Below are positions 45,930 to 59,419 of a stretch of 64,000 bases of DNA, piece after piece. The stretch covers positions 31,253,062 through 31,317,061 of the forward strand of contig JADWOT020000001.1 in NCBI GenBank assembly GCA_036345935.2. The letters are read 5' to 3'. The notes under the pieces are model-generated. The model did no database searches and was not told the DNA's origin. It saw only the letters and a list, made by a program, of their open reading frames with translations. The first letter of the stretch is position 1. Each line of letters opens with the position of its first letter. The position numbers and the translations under genes were made by a program. The DNA comes from Taenia hydatigena. Taxonomy: Eukaryota; Platyhelminthes; Cestoda; Cyclophyllidea; Taeniidae.

Positions 45930-47815
45930 CAACGAGTGCTCTTCAACCTCCTGTGCGAGTGACTGTAATTGCACTCCACTATGGGCAGCCAAGTACGCCT
46001 CTCAAGTCAGGAGTCGGAGGAAGGCGATGTTCAGGCTTGTAGGTCATCTTGGGGCAAAGTCGCACATACTAGACCAGGTTGTGATGTTTATAGTTGGCAT
46101 AGATGTGTACCACCTCGCTGTAGGTTTGTTGAAGTTGTCGAAAATCGACAACTTCTCTGCCTCGACGATTGACGTGCAAGCTATACAGCCATTTTAACAT
46201 TTTGATGACTCGATGATGATGTGGGACAACGCATTCGTCTGCGGAACTTCTTTCTGCGCCTACCTATCTTTTAGTCAGTTCGCTTGTTTGCTTACGTGGG
46301 AAGGTAAGTGGCTGGACTGTGGGAAGGAGACTGCAACAAGACCGGAAAGTCCCTTGCTGAGTGTAGTGCGTGTTATGTGGCACACGTAGTTTCGCGTTTT
46401 TATTAAAAGATGGAAAACCTAGGAATGCTTAAAAGTCGATCCAAATACTGCAGCTCATCAAGAGTTGCGATTGTGGCACCAACCCGTTCCCCTCTTCAAG
46501 AAGTCCAGCTCCCATAGCCCCCCTTTGTATTCACTCATGGAACCCTGTGATGCCCTAACAAGTCTTTACCAATCAATTCTTTAAAATCAAAACCCATGTT
46601 CTTAGCTTCCATTTAAGCAAAAAATAACATTCACATTCAAGGCACTCATGCCACTCATCTTAATCTCTCTTAAGTACCCGCTGCTCATTTATCGCCTGAC
46701 CCGTTTGGCTACTTCAACCACCCCGTTAACCAACTATCTCAAACAGTGGTTTCTCAGAGAAATTCAGAGCCAACAGCTCACAGCAGTAGACTCTAACAAG
46801 CAAGGAGACGGAGAATATTCCCCTTGATTATTCCTCTCTGTATCTTATCTCCCTAGTGGGTCCCAATGCCACCGAAATTATGAGGACTCTCTGAGGTCAG
46901 AAAGACACCTCTATGGATCTCCCTGACACAAGGTGCTGTGACCGTAAAGCTGACTGAATGGTTGCAAAGGTGAAGTTGGACGAGGCCTGAAATCTTTTAA
47001 GGCTAATAAATGCACCTTTGAAAAGTCAAGTCGATTGATACTTGGCTCATCCTCTGCATGAACATGGTTTGCTCATCTTACAGCCAGAAGCAAGACCGGA
47101 ACCTTGTGCCTTAGTGAGTTGACGCCACAACTAGGCTTGTGGTCAGTAAGACATCGCACACCCCTAAGACATTGGTTCCTACCAAGTCACCTCGCAGGGA
47201 CTGAGCGCATCATGAGAAGCTCTTTGCGATCCCGTTGACGTCTTGCAGTTGCTCACAGCTGTCGAGTTAGGAAATGGAATAACTTCTTTTGGACGCTTTG
47301 TTCCATCATCGCTTAGAAAAGTCCACTGACATCCACCACCGTGAATACTAGCCATAGCCTAATACACCCATCCCCGTCTAACTATAGGTTTTGATTCCTT
47401 TTATTTGGCAGTATCACAAACGAATGACAAGTTAGTCAACCGATTAACACGTAGTCGATACCCGAAAGTGTGAGTGGGCTACTTGTTAGACCTGACCTGA
47501 ATCGTTGCAGTCACATTGTGTGAATACATAACGATACTCCTGGTGACATTTGAAAAACGCAAGTGAGCTGACACTCGTGCATCGTGACTGGGTAATCGTC
47601 CAGTACAAATGAACTGCAAAACACCGATAACACACTCTTCTGAAGCTCCTTTCAAACGGTCTTTGGCCAAATTGAGGGAAAGTCATCCTTAATGCAGAGT
47701 GGGGCTGCTCCCTCGTACCCCAATTTCCATCTGCAAGGTCAGAAGCTTACCGACATCCGTAGAAGTGTGTACAATGGAGTTTGCATTTATGTCTTCCTTC
47801 TTGACCTTCGATTAC
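45930..47815 (+). repeat. Large inverted repeat IR-C, left arm (about 1.9 kb)
   Basis: Matched in reverse by 50565-52510 in consistent order. Pairs are 45.95-46.20 with 52.26-52.50, 46.29-46.50 with 51.88-52.14, 46.56-46.62 with 51.79-51.85, 47.48-47.69 with 50.68-50.90, and 47.76-47.81 with 50.57-50.63 kb. The loop is about 2.75 kb. The left end includes an R5 copy. Confidence 0.8.
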
Positions 47816-50565
47816 TTACTCTACTCGTCGCAAGAGAACGGGAGCAGCCTTACGCTGCTTGGAAGTCATCTTTGGGTGAGCAATGCGTTGTTGCGCAGGT
47901 TTTGTAGCAAGGCAGCCATGCAGTACGAAAAAAGAGGCACATCGTGATAGCCCTCTGGGGTCACTTTATGAGTAAATAGATCTTATTTGGGAGAGAACGT
48001 TTAGGGCAAAGATAAAGCTACCTTGTTTTCTTTGCATCGAGTAGAATGCGAACAAGCTTTGAGCGATCAACTGGTGGTACAATGAACTAGTTAGCATGAT
48101 GAGGGTTGTGCTGGCTCAGAGAGTACCCAGGAGGTAAGCGACTGCACTGGTTTGTTGGCCGGTTACTACTAATTATTCCATGAGGCTGTAAGTGATACAG
48201 CCTTATGAAGGCCTTAAATCTAGAAGTTAAAGTCTCCTTTCCTCTGGTACTTCTCTCTTATTGGCGCCATCTGGCCAAATTTACCTCCAGGCGTCTTGGT
48301 TGGGACGTCAATGAGACCTGTGAAGCGTGGCGAGCTCCATACCAACTTAAAATTAAATCTGTCTGACCACTAGAGACTCAGTCGTCAGTTCTGCTGCCTT
48401 GTCTCTGTTCTGATTAATCGTTGTGATTAGGCAGGTGATAGGTGCTGCTGCTAGGAGGCCGAGATGCATGCACACGCGCAGCTCTGCTGATCAGAACGGA
48501 TCAGATCAGCCACCACCACATCCACTTCGACGAACACGCTTCACCATATGGAACTGTTGTCATTTCCCTGCCAAGAATAATGTAGTCAGGTCAGAGAAGG
48601 ACCAAAAAGTCAAATGGTTATGGTGGGATGGTGCAAGTTCTGTCAAGTTGGCCTAGCAGGGCAATGCCCACAGCATTATAAATGCTGTTCTTTTGGATAA
48701 AATGAGAAGTACGGTAGACCTCGTGCTCTGCAACACATCTGCTACGTCTAAATGACAATGATAATTAATGATTGGCCTTATTCCCAACTGATTCACTCTT
48801 AATGCATTTCAGTGACAAATCTCTAGCCACGGGCACCATGGAGAATGAGGATGAGGTTTGTCTTTAAGGACCTAGTACAGTCTTGGTAGTCTCTGCTTAT
48901 TTTCGCCTATTAGCTGATAGTGTTGTGACGTTGGTAAATGATTTTACCTGTGAACCTGGCCTGTGAGGCCAACTGAGTTGCGAGAGCAGCTATAGCAGAT
49001 CGCTTAAGCTGCAAACATCTTCAAATTTTATGCGATTTATCTTTGTTGTCGAGAGGCTGCTTGTGCCCAAAGACCCTCTTTTCGGCACAATTTGTATCGT
49101 CGTCTCCCCAACTATCAGTCCTCTCATGTCAATGCACTCAATCCCAAGCTTATGTATTCAGATTTTAGTTTCTGTGCGACGCCGCACTTGAGTCCTAGTA
49201 ATCGTCGCCACAAAGAGGGCAGCTTCTCTTCAGGTGATTGAGTGAACAGTCCCCCCAGTTGGATAAAATGCGGCCAGGGCTTAGCAGTGCTGAAATTTTT
49301 ATCGTTATCTGATTTCATGAATGCCTTAAATGCTGGAGACGATCGCACACTCCACTAGCCATCACCTCCCCCACTTGACGCATTAGTGGTCAACCCGTGA
49401 CCCAACCTATGTTTTACCTCCAACAGCGAGGGTGACCCTTTCGAAGTATTGGGCCGCATTTTGTGTCATCATTGTCAGCCTCGGCATGAGGACATCACCA
49501 CAGGCATTTGTACTTGCAATCAGCAGATACCACATCTCCCTCGTTGACTAGTGGACCAAAAGGTCGTGATTGTGGCTACAGGTACTGCCACCATGCCTCA
49601 CTTCTCACTCACTAATGATTCTGCAAACCACCAATGTTTACGTCATTACCTTTTACCCGAACTGCTTAAGTGTGTGGCAAAAGTTAGGACTTGATGTGGC
49701 AAAAGCTATATTTAAATCAAACTATCGTGCCAAGATGCAAGGAAATGGGGTGAAGGAAAGGTGGATTTACCAAAGCTTTCCACCAATCCTTTTAGCTCTG
49801 AGTTGGCACTTTGTCACCGAACCATTCGCTAACATTGACAAATCTGAAGGTGTTTCGAAACAACCTGCACTACATGCGCTTGACGAAGTAGTCCTTGATG
49901 TTGGACGAGAAGCTGTCTGCTCTAAATTCACTCATTTTGGGTTAACAAAAGCTGCAACGTGAACAGATGGAGGAAATGGTGCTGTGGTCAGAGATCTTCG
50001 GGTACGTGCATGAAGGCGTAAACAAACCAGCAAATCCATCGAAATATGCGACAGACTCGGCATTCATTCCCTTAGAAAGAGTAGAGTGAGAGAGGGCAAC
50101 GAGCAGACTATTTTTACTGACGCAGCTTGATAGAACGATTATCGTCACACAAAAGAATCCGGACAGTTTTATTTGTCTTCCAATGCCATTTTCACAGACA
50201 TAGGGTCATTAGATCCGACCCAAACTACTGCGGTCACCACGTGAGGAAAATGTAGTTATACAAGCGCCTTGTGTTTTGTGACTAGGCAGTCATCAAACGT
50301 GACAAAGGTCGTACATGCTGGTACCACATCCCAATAAGAGGCCGCGTTTCGGTGGTCATCAACGCCGTCGCTGAGAGTCGATAAGTAAAGACCTGCTTCC
50401 AACTGTTAAATACGTCTGCCAGTTTTGCTATCATATGACGATGAATGCCCGACAAATTCTTAACTTTGGTACACTTGCCTTGCTGGACCTTTCTCTTAGT
50501 CAGACGGTAAGCGTTCTAAAGACATGTTTCTCGATAAAGAAGGGAACTAAATCCATGTCGGCAAC
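47815..50565. repeat. Loop of IR-C, made of other repeats
   Basis: Holds the R8/R1 piece 47880-48130, R9 at 48140-48440, an R2-like piece at 48430-48500, R3 at 48640-48930, and at 49400-50230 a reverse relative of 15.84-16.80 kb. The 130-residue frame at 49570-49962 is part of this last repeat. No gene is recognised. Confidence 0.6.
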
Positions 50566-52510
50566 GGTGACTTCCAAGGGAATCGAAGCCCAAGGAGGAA
50601 GAAAAAAGCAAATATTTTATTGTGCATGCTCCTAGAGATAAGTTAACAAACTTCTAACCCTGAAGATGGAAATGGGGTGCAAAGGAGCAGGCCACTCTGC
50701 ATGAAGGATGGCATTCCCTCAATTTGGATAAAGACCGTCTAAAAGTGGATTTAGGGATGTGCGCTATCATTACGTCGCAATTTATTTGTACTAGATGACT
50801 ACCCAGTCACGATGCAAGAGTTGTCAGCTCACCTGCGCTTTTCACATGCCGCCAAACCCATCGTTATGCATTCATACATTGCGACTGCAACGTTTCTGCC
50901 AGGTCTAACATTTGGCTTACACACACTCAGGTATCAACCAGGCGTTAACCGGTTGACTAACTTGTCATTCGTTCGTGATACTGTCAAACCAAAGGATTCC
51001 AATCCTTTAGTTAGACGAAAATGGGTGTATAAGGCTATGGCTAGTATGCACGGTGGTAGCTGTCAGTGGATGCTTCTAAGCGATGATTAAACAAGGCAAC
51101 CGAAGAAATACACCACTTTCTTCCCCACTTGACAGCTATGAGCAACTGCAAGACGTCAACCGGATTGCAGGTAGCTTCTCATGATGTGCTCAATATCCCA
51201 CGAGGCGACTTGGTAGGAACGCATGCCTTAAGGGTGTGCGGCGTCTTACTGACCACAAGCCTAGTTGTGGCATCAACTGACTAAGGCACAAGGTTCCAGT
51301 GTTGCGTTTGGCAGTACGATGGGCAAATCATGGTCGTGTATCAGTGGACTTGACTGTTTAAGGTACATCTACCAGCCCCGATAAATTCTAGGCCTCGCCT
51401 GACTTCATCCTTACAACAGTCTAGTCGGCTTTACTATTGCATTCGTTACGCTTACTTCTTGCAAGTGTGATACCCACAGAGGTGTTCTTCCGACTAAGCG
51501 AATCCTCGTAATTTCAGGGGGTGTTAAAACCCACTAGGGAGATATGAGACAGAGAAGAATAAATAAGGGAAAATTTTTCTTATTTTCTTGCTCGTCAGAC
51601 TCTACTGCTGTGAGTAGCTGTCCCTGACTTCCTCTGAGTTACCACTGCCTGTGATATTTGATTAACGCGATTGCTGGCTTAGTCCAACGGGTCAGACGAT
51701 AAGTGAGCAGCGGGTACTTAAGAGAGATTAAGATAAGTAGCATGAGAGTCTCGAATGCAGATACTGTTAAATACTCAAACGGGAACTAAGAACATGGCTT
51801 TTGATTTTAAGGAATTGATTAGTAAAGATTTGTTAAGGTGTCACAGGATCGGATGAGTGAGTAGAAGAAGGGAAGGCAGAGAGAGCCGGACTTCTTAAAG
51901 AGAGGAACGGGTGGATGCCACGATCGCTACTCTTGATGAGCTGCAGTATTTGAAGCAACTTTTAAGCATTCCTAGATTTTACCTCTTTTAATAAAAAGGC
52001 GAAACTACTTGTGCCACATAACACGCACTACACTCAGCAAGGGACTTTCCGGTCTTGTTGCGGTCTCCTTTCCACAGTCCAGCTATTTCGGTCACGAGCC
52101 GCACACACACCCACCTTCCCACGCAAGTAAACAAGCAAGCTGACTGATTGGCAGATGGGCACGGAAAGACGTCTCGCAGATGCATTCGATGTCTGACCTC
52201 ATCATCAAGTCACCGAAGTGTTGGAAGGGCTATATGGCCGACTCATCAATCGTCGAGGCGAAGATGACATGACTCTGTCGCAGAGAAATTGTCAATTTTC
52301 GACAACTCCAACAAGCCTATGGAGGGTTGGTACACATCTACATCAGCTTCAAACATTACACCATGGACTAGTGCATCCAACTTCGCTGCATCATGAACTA
52401 CAAGCCTGAACATTTGCCCTTCTCTTTCACCTGACTTAAGAGGCGTATCAGGCTGTCCATAGGGCAGTGCAATTACAGTCAGCTTGCACAGCCGTAGTCG
52501 TTTCCGCCTC
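50565..52510 (-). repeat. Large inverted repeat IR-C, right arm
   Basis: Reverse partner of 45930-47815. The frames 50812-51090 (plus) and 47479-47670 (minus) are the same repeat sequence read in the two arms, with a shared SAHLRFS segment, but their lengths and ends differ. Confidence 0.8.
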
Positions 52511-52689
52511 GTTGCTAATTACTGTGCTCAGACCTGCTTACTGATCACTTCCTCAACTTATTCGGTCACGAGATTTCAGTCTGTGCTACTAGTGGGCATG
52601 TTTTCAGTGTTCTTGGTAACCGATCTACTGGTTTACGAGGCATAGATCCCCTCCAAACAACACTCCTTTAGTGGCAGCCAGTACCGTGA

Positions 52690-53360
52690 TCATTGCACCT
52701 CCTCATAGTACAAAATATCCTTCAGACATCGTGGATGCCAGAGTCTCGGAGAATGGCAACTGAATATTCACTTCATCATCATGAGGTGTAATTAGTGGAT
52801 CCTCTTTAACCTCCTGCGCAAGTTGACCGTAATTGCATTAATGGAGTAGGACTCGCCACTTCTCCATGGACAGATGTGCACGCCACCTAAGACGGGTGAG
52901 AGAGGGTGGCGGATATTCAGCCTTCTAGTTTATTTTGGGTCAAGTTTGGACGTACAAGCTCATGGTGTAGTGTTTAAAGTTGACGTAGACGAGCACCACC
53001 TCTACGTATGTTTGCTTGGGGTGTCGGACATGGACATGACGTCTTACTAGCCTATTCACCAATTAGTCAGTTCGCTCGTTTGCTTGCATGGGAAGACAGG
53101 CGTGTGGACGACTCATGACTGAAGTAGCTAGACTGTGAGAAGCAGGGCACTGTCATTTTATTCCTCCACATAGGTGCTCAATTATCTCAAATTGAAACCT
53201 ATGCTCCCGGATACCATCTGAGCACTCAATAGCACTTGCATTTAAAGCACTCATGCTACTCATCCTTACCTCTCTTGAGTACTCGTTAGCATTCATGCTC
53301 CGACCCATTCAGCTGCTCAACTACCTCGTTAACCGACTATTTTAAATAAGAGTAGGATAG
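52690..53360 (+). repeat. Repeat R5 copy and related DNA
   Basis: 52690-53060 matches 45840-46200 and 31950-32270 in the same direction. 53230-53350 resembles 46630-46750, with 'tcatgctactcatcctta' and 'cgttaaccgactat'-type blocks. Confidence 0.6.
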
Positions 53361-54690
53361 GAGCAGCAACGCACAGCAGTAGACTCTCCTATGAGGCTAA
53401 CACAAGCAACCAATTCATAGCAAATGGAATCATTGTGTGATTATGTCTTCTTTGTACTTCTCGTCAAGCATGTTGCGCTGACTGACGCATCAGGATTCGA
53501 AAAGGTCATGTTGATTACAGCCTTCACATTGTCATCACATGCTTCTAGTGCTCGTTTCGCCTGCATACGAAAAATAATAAGCACACTCTAGTGGTGAGCA
53601 GGCGCCTTTTCACGCGGCGGTGTGTGCAAGGCTCTCCCGTGTACTCCAGTAGGCAGACGTTAGAAGCACGCACATGCACTACTGAAATAACGCAAGCAGC
53701 ACCAGACCACATAGATCTTAGATGCCTTCTATGGCTGACAATCGTTTCCTTCACGTAGGCTCTTTATGATGGCCAGAGGCGTGGCAGTGAAACGCTATTA
53801 TTGTGGGATCGGTGGACCTGTGATGGAATCTTCTGGGTAAAGAAGCAGGGGAGGAATGCAACTCACAAGATCCTCCTTAATATTTATTTCAAGCAGCGGC
53901 AAAGGCATCCAAGTGTTCCATCAGCTAGTTCGACGCTGCCTCCGTGTTCGAGATGGCTGTTAGACGGACACGCTGACAGGCGTTGCGTGTAAAGCCCACT
54001 CCTTGACCGCTACAACTGTTGGTAACTGGTTTCACCTAGCAGATACGATTAGAGCAAATCAAGTTCCAAAGACTACAACCAAATACGGCTCATGACTCAT
54101 TGCTGTGACTCTTAAAGATAAATAGGAGGATGTCGTCTTCGATTTAATTGTAAGCCTAAAGGAAGGTGCTTAGTAGAGTAGAAGAGGGAAGCGCCATCAC
54201 TTCGATGAACGAGGAATGAAAAGGCACATCACAATCAAATGCCGCTAGCACAATTAGTTTAGCAAGAATGAACCAAACAAGATCTTTGAGATACCTAACA
54301 ATCAACAGGTAGCAAAAAATATCATAAATCATTTATTTTCTGACCCAGGACTGATTGCTTTTAACTCAAAAACTAGTATGAGGACTGACGCAAAAAAACA
54401 CTCATCACGGGTGCAATAAACGAAGCTCGAAAACACATAAACAATTACATTTCTTATTATTTAACTACGCATTTGAGTACAAAGGTCTTTTTCATCACCT
54501 AAGAGATGGTTTACATTGTAGAAGCATGAGAATTCGCTAGTTCCGCCCCAACTGGTGGTCCTCCTCTCACAACTTGTGGTAGCATAATACAATCGCTTTT
54601 AGCGTTTTTAGAAGCAACTTAAAATCCTTTAATGCAAAAGTAGGAAATTTGGATAGAAAAATGTGTGACGCTGGCCTCTAAGTGATTTCG
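53360..54690. other. No gene recognised
   Basis: Mostly single-copy within the window. Frames at 53545-53754 and 53801-53992 lack splice or promoter support. 54.30-54.50 kb is A/T-rich. Confidence 0.4.
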
Positions 54691-55530
54691 AATTCATGCA
54701 AGGACCAGTAGAAACAGAAACATCTTTGGAAATCAGCGAGTAGCAGTATCTGCTCAAATGACTCGTTAGTAGCATGTGCCATCCACAACTCAAATAGCAC
54801 GCTTCCCAATACAAATTTAAATGGCTTATAAAATTTAACAACCTATCAGAGAAGCGACCACATAAAGCTGCTGCCAACAAACGCTAAGCACAACATCCTC
54901 ACCGAATCGAAGCCCACGGGCAGCACCCAGAGCGGAAAGGGCTAGCTACCATCCACATTGTGCGCGTCCATCCACAGGAGAAGTTGGGTCTAACTACTTG
55001 GCCACATTCAACTTTTGTGGGAGCCAAAGCCGACCCAGAGAGAATTTGAGCATCTGCATGCTTTGAATGTGAGGAAAGGTGACCAAGCGACAGGAACGAA
55101 GCACCATCGTCTATTCACTGAGCAGATCAGAAACCTGAGAAATAAAATCTCGCACTGCACCTGCGCCGAATAAGTTGCGATGTAGACCTGTTCAAATAAA
55201 ATATTAGTGCGTAACATTTGTCAGCAGTCGGCTCCTCCCAGCGCTGACATTAGGCCCTTCCCCATTCAAAGACGCCTTGGTCTTCTCTGCTTCCATCTTG
55301 CCTTTCCTATGAACAGTAAACTCGTTCGTGTTTTTTGCTGCCTTTAGCGAATTCAGCAGGTAGAGAACTGTCCCCTCTCGTTCCTTGTATTGGACATGTT
55401 AGGCAGAGGCTGTTGAACCCAAAGTACAACGAGGGATACAATCGGGCAGGATGCTTGAAAGGACTAATGGACGAGATGGTTTGTAGAAGTAGTTAAGGAA
55501 AATGTAATAGCTGAATGGCTACTGTGCTTG
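54690..55530 (+). repeat. Repeat block R4-R11, copy 2
   Basis: Direct match of 32870-33650. Confidence 0.7.
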
Positions 55531-55869
55531 CGCCATTACCTTCTACGTAGTACTGCCCACAAGAAAGGTGAAAAGAAGGCACCGACATGACAAAAGCTCT
55601 GTTTGAACCATGCAAACATGCAACAGGGTGTGGCAAAGTGAGAGGAGAGAGGGGCGGAAAGGAGATCGACTCCTAACCAAGGAAACAGCCTTGTGATTTC
55701 ATGTGCACCCACTTTGTAATGTTGTACATTTTCTGTGATTTAGCATGCTTAATACAGGTCCAGAGAGTTGAACATCTACTGTGGCCGCCGTGCTGTGAGG
55801 CTTTGTAGGAGATCCAGGCAAAGTGAGAATTATAAGCTTAATTTGAGGATCCCTGTGGATCATATCCAA

Positions 55870-56640
55870 GGTTAATGCAATAAAGAGACCAATTAGCAAT
55901 GGTAATGTTATGAAATGTGTTGGTTTAAAGGCAGAATGAGAAAGATGAGGAGAGAGATTAGCGCCTACAGTAGGGTAATCATCCAGTTGGAAGATTAGGA
56001 TTGAGTTTTGTGGATTAAATTAATCTGTAGCTTAGTGAACTCATCTCTTAGTCTTGTAGCCTCCTCCTACCTCCTGATTAGAGGAATAAAAGGCCAAGTA
56101 AATGGATCACATTTTAATATTTGAATTCAATATGCTGACAGGTCATGTTAGGTTAGTTTAGCAGGACAATGTCCATAACTTCAAGAAGGAAGGTTTTCAT
56201 GTTCCTCAGAGGAATCGAGGAGCTCGAGTGGATTGTCGAGCTCTGCAACACACCTACCACGTCTAAGTGGCAATGATGAATGATGGTTGGGCTTATTCCC
56301 AAGTGCTCTACACTTGGTGCATTGCAGTGACAACTCTCCAGCCACAGGTACCACGCAGTCACAGGATGATGCTTTACCTCAGGGACCCAGTACAGTTCTG
56401 TTGGTCCCCGTTTATTTTACCTAATTAGCTAATGGTGCAACACCTATCATGAAGGTTGGCTTAAAATTGAAAAATATGCCTACAAAAGCTTGGTTTTATT
56501 TGAAGTTAGACATGGACTGCATTACTAACCTGCTAGAGTGTCTAAGTAGAGTTAACAGAATAAATTGTGAGCTTAAAATAAATGCAGTTCCTAAGTGTGC
56601 TATGGCAGTCATTTAAATCACCTTGCAGTGACTTCTCTCT
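55870..56640 (+). repeat. Repeat block R3, copy 2
   Basis: Direct match of 26590-27340, with 'gtgcattgcagtgacaactc' and 'ctaattagctaatgg' landmarks. It also resembles 48640-48930. Confidence 0.7.
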
Positions 56641-56761
56641 GGATGAACGCCGACCCATCTAGTGAGAGAAGCCATGGCAAGTCGCCTGCGTGTATCCGAG
56701 GCTGACGAGCAAACTAGCCCTTCTATTCACCTAGCCAGAGAACTGGCCAACTAACCATGGA

Positions 56762-57255
56762 ATGCGCAAATACCAGTTGGACTGTTTGTCCACCTGTCAT
56801 CAAGTCAGCTGGCTAGTATTTAGCAAGCTGGCATCCTTGTCAACTCAAATATCACCCAGTTCGGCCCCAGCTACTACATCAATGTTAAGCAGTCTAAGAG
56901 ATTTCTCAACTGATGCTCAAAACTCTACGATTAGTATGTTTGGAAGGCGTATTTACATAATGTGCGGACCACTTGATGAGACATTGATAAATCAGAAACA
57001 TGGACGAAGCAAAGGATTTTTGACGGACGTGAACTAAGAAACGAAATGCAGTCTCTTTACATACTGTTAGGTTCATTGATGGAATCGTTGCCCACTTTAA
57101 CTCACAGTAACCTTGAAACGCTCTTTGATGGCGTGCACGGAGGTGTAAATCGCTCATTGGTGTCTTTATTGCTGTGGGGTGGAGCACGGATGCCACTTGT
57201 ATCTGTTCTGAAGAGACACCTACCGGAAATAGGAAGACGATGGCATCGATGAACG
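56762..57255 (+). other. Protein-like frames, unresolved
   Basis: Two plus frames from ATG (56762-57037 and 57046-57252) are separated by 8 bases and are not in the same phase. They include MFGRRIYIMCGPLDETLINQ and LFDGVHGGVNRSLVSLLLWG. A minus-strand frame of 121 codons covers the same DNA. No copy elsewhere in the window, no splice pair and no family are recognised. The region may be a coding relic or chance. Confidence 0.2.
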
Positions 57256-57379
57256 CTAGAGGTGTTTGCAATTCCGCCGAATATCAAGTCTGCTGTCAAC
57301 CACTCAGAGGTCAAGAGCAATCAGTTACTAGTCGGATTGACCACCGCATCAGCCATCAATGGCCACAGACCTGTATCTT

Positions 57380-58480
57380 TACTTTAGCAAATTTCCAAGT
57401 AAGCAGGTTGTGCAAGCACTGCTTCTTTTTGGCTGGAACACCATGTTGCGGTCGCTACAATCGCAAAGAACTAGCTTCTAGGCAGAGCGAGTTGTTACGA
57501 TGTGAAATTCCTGGCTGTAAATTCAGCAGCGGTGCGCCAACGCATCCGAATGAGTGCGATGGAGTGTGTGCATGCAGGCAACTTTCTCCATCACTGGTAA
57601 TGTCATGAACGAGGTAGAGTGATGAAGGTTAAGCACAATTATAGAGGGACTAGTTTCATCGCTGCATCGCTTTGTCCCTTTAATAAGTGCCGCTCTAATT
57701 AGCCGAAGATGGAGGCACACACGTCGGCCTGCCAATTTGCACGGCCAGATTGACCACCGCATAATCCACCAACGTTGATGGTGCTTTAGCCGCGCCTTTG
57801 CATTGGCTCCTTTGCAGCATACATTTGTTGGATTAAATAATCATCTTGGTTGAATGAGACGCATTTGGTAAACACAGGATCCCATGAGGAGATGCTTGAA
57901 GTTGGCATAGACGGGTATCACCTCTCCGTGGGTTCGTTTGAGTTGTCGGTAATAGATGATTTCTCTGCAATGAAGTCATATCGTCTTCCGCTCCCACGAT
58001 TAATGGGCTAGCTGTTTAGCACTTTTGGCATCGGTGGCATAACAATGTTGTCCATCTTTCATTCACTCAGTTTATCGAAAATGAACTCGCTTGTTGGCCT
58101 GCATGGACAGGCAGCTGTGCGCTACTCGTGACAGGAGAAGATAGATTGTGGTCCTTCATTTAATTTCGTTCTCCAATCAATTTACTTCAATATGCCGCAG
58201 GTTCCTTGCTACTCCCTTCCTCCTTGGCTTTGTTTCCTTGAGACGAGTAGGGTGAGAGAAAGTGGCGAGTACTCTTAATTGCTGGTGATGCAGTGAGCGA
58301 AGCAGAGTGATGAGGATTATGCTGCCTTGGGGAGTCCATATCGCCCTTGAAGGAGGATGACGACGCTTTCGTAGTGAAAAGCGTGTTCGCCGATCGCTTC
58401 TCGGCTAGCAATGATGAATACTCAGCCAAGCATATACACAGCGAATATGCCGACATGAGAGGGCGCTTGGGCATCCGTCC
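57380..58480 (+). repeat. Repeat block R2-R12-R1, copy 2
   Basis: 57590-58300 matches 35080-35850 directly. 57380-57590 resembles the start of R2 at 880 and 39.94 kb. 58240-58480 is R1, with 'gtgttcgccgatcgcttctc'. The frames at 57174-57608 and 58187-58474 are repeat-borne. Confidence 0.7.
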
Positions 58481-59419
58481 CCATTAGTGAATGATGGAAT
58501 AGTTGACCCTTACCACCATGTTCCTTTTACTGGGTCGACAACGGAGGAGATGGACACCGACCTGCATTTGGTCGACTCATTCCTAGGAAATGATGGTCAA
58601 GTGGGAAAGATGAACGCAAAACCTGCCACACACCACAACAGATATGTTGGTACACTGCCGCTGACTTTGCAGCTGGAATGTGCACAGGAAGGAGTAGCCT
58701 CACTCTATCGTTCACACTTGGCCCAGCCACTAAACAGGCCATGTCTGCACAACTAATCTATTTAAGCAGACAGGTGTGCAGTGCCTGTTCAAAGTGTGTG
58801 GTAGATTTGCATTCATCTATTCCTTCTCGACTTCACTTCCAGCGTTTGCTGTTTCTCTCCTGGCCATAAATTCTTTGGTGGTGCTTTTCATCATTGGTGA
58901 CGAAGTTGAGCGTACTGGCTAAGGTGTGAAGGCCCAGTAAACTGGGTCTGCTAGAATGACAGAGCCACTGCACGAGAAGGTAGCCTTTCGGAGGTGTTTG
59001 GATCGTTCTTCCAAATTCAGTTAACACGGAATGCCTTTTAGAAAGAGGTCGGTTGTATTGTCATTATAACTCTCCACTCCTCCTTCCCAATTTAATGATA
59101 ATTTCATCTCAGCACGGAGAAGAAAATCAGTTCTGTTCTGCCTATTGCACAAATTATCATACAAAACGTCAAATAAATACCATTAAGGCCTTGACTTATT
59201 CCTGATGGGTTATGACCTACTCCGGGTACTTACCAACAATAGGTATGTACCGACGAATTCTCTCAACACCATTGTATAGACGAGAAGGTAGCAAAGTGAG
59301 CGAATAAGGAGTCGAAGGAGATGGAGAAGGTGAATGATGTAAAGATATTGGCATGTGATACTTAATTCGAGGAGCCTTAATGGTTCTACAGGGCGTCAGT
59401 CTTGTTGATATTTTGGCAT

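Noticed and set aside
49570..49962. 130-codon plus-strand frame
   Set aside because: It is part of a repeat with a reverse relative at 16.2-16.8 kb where the frame is not maintained.
57174..57608. 144-codon plus-strand frame with many cysteines
   Set aside because: Its second half lies in repeat R2, whose other copies at 0.9 and 24.8 kb are not open.
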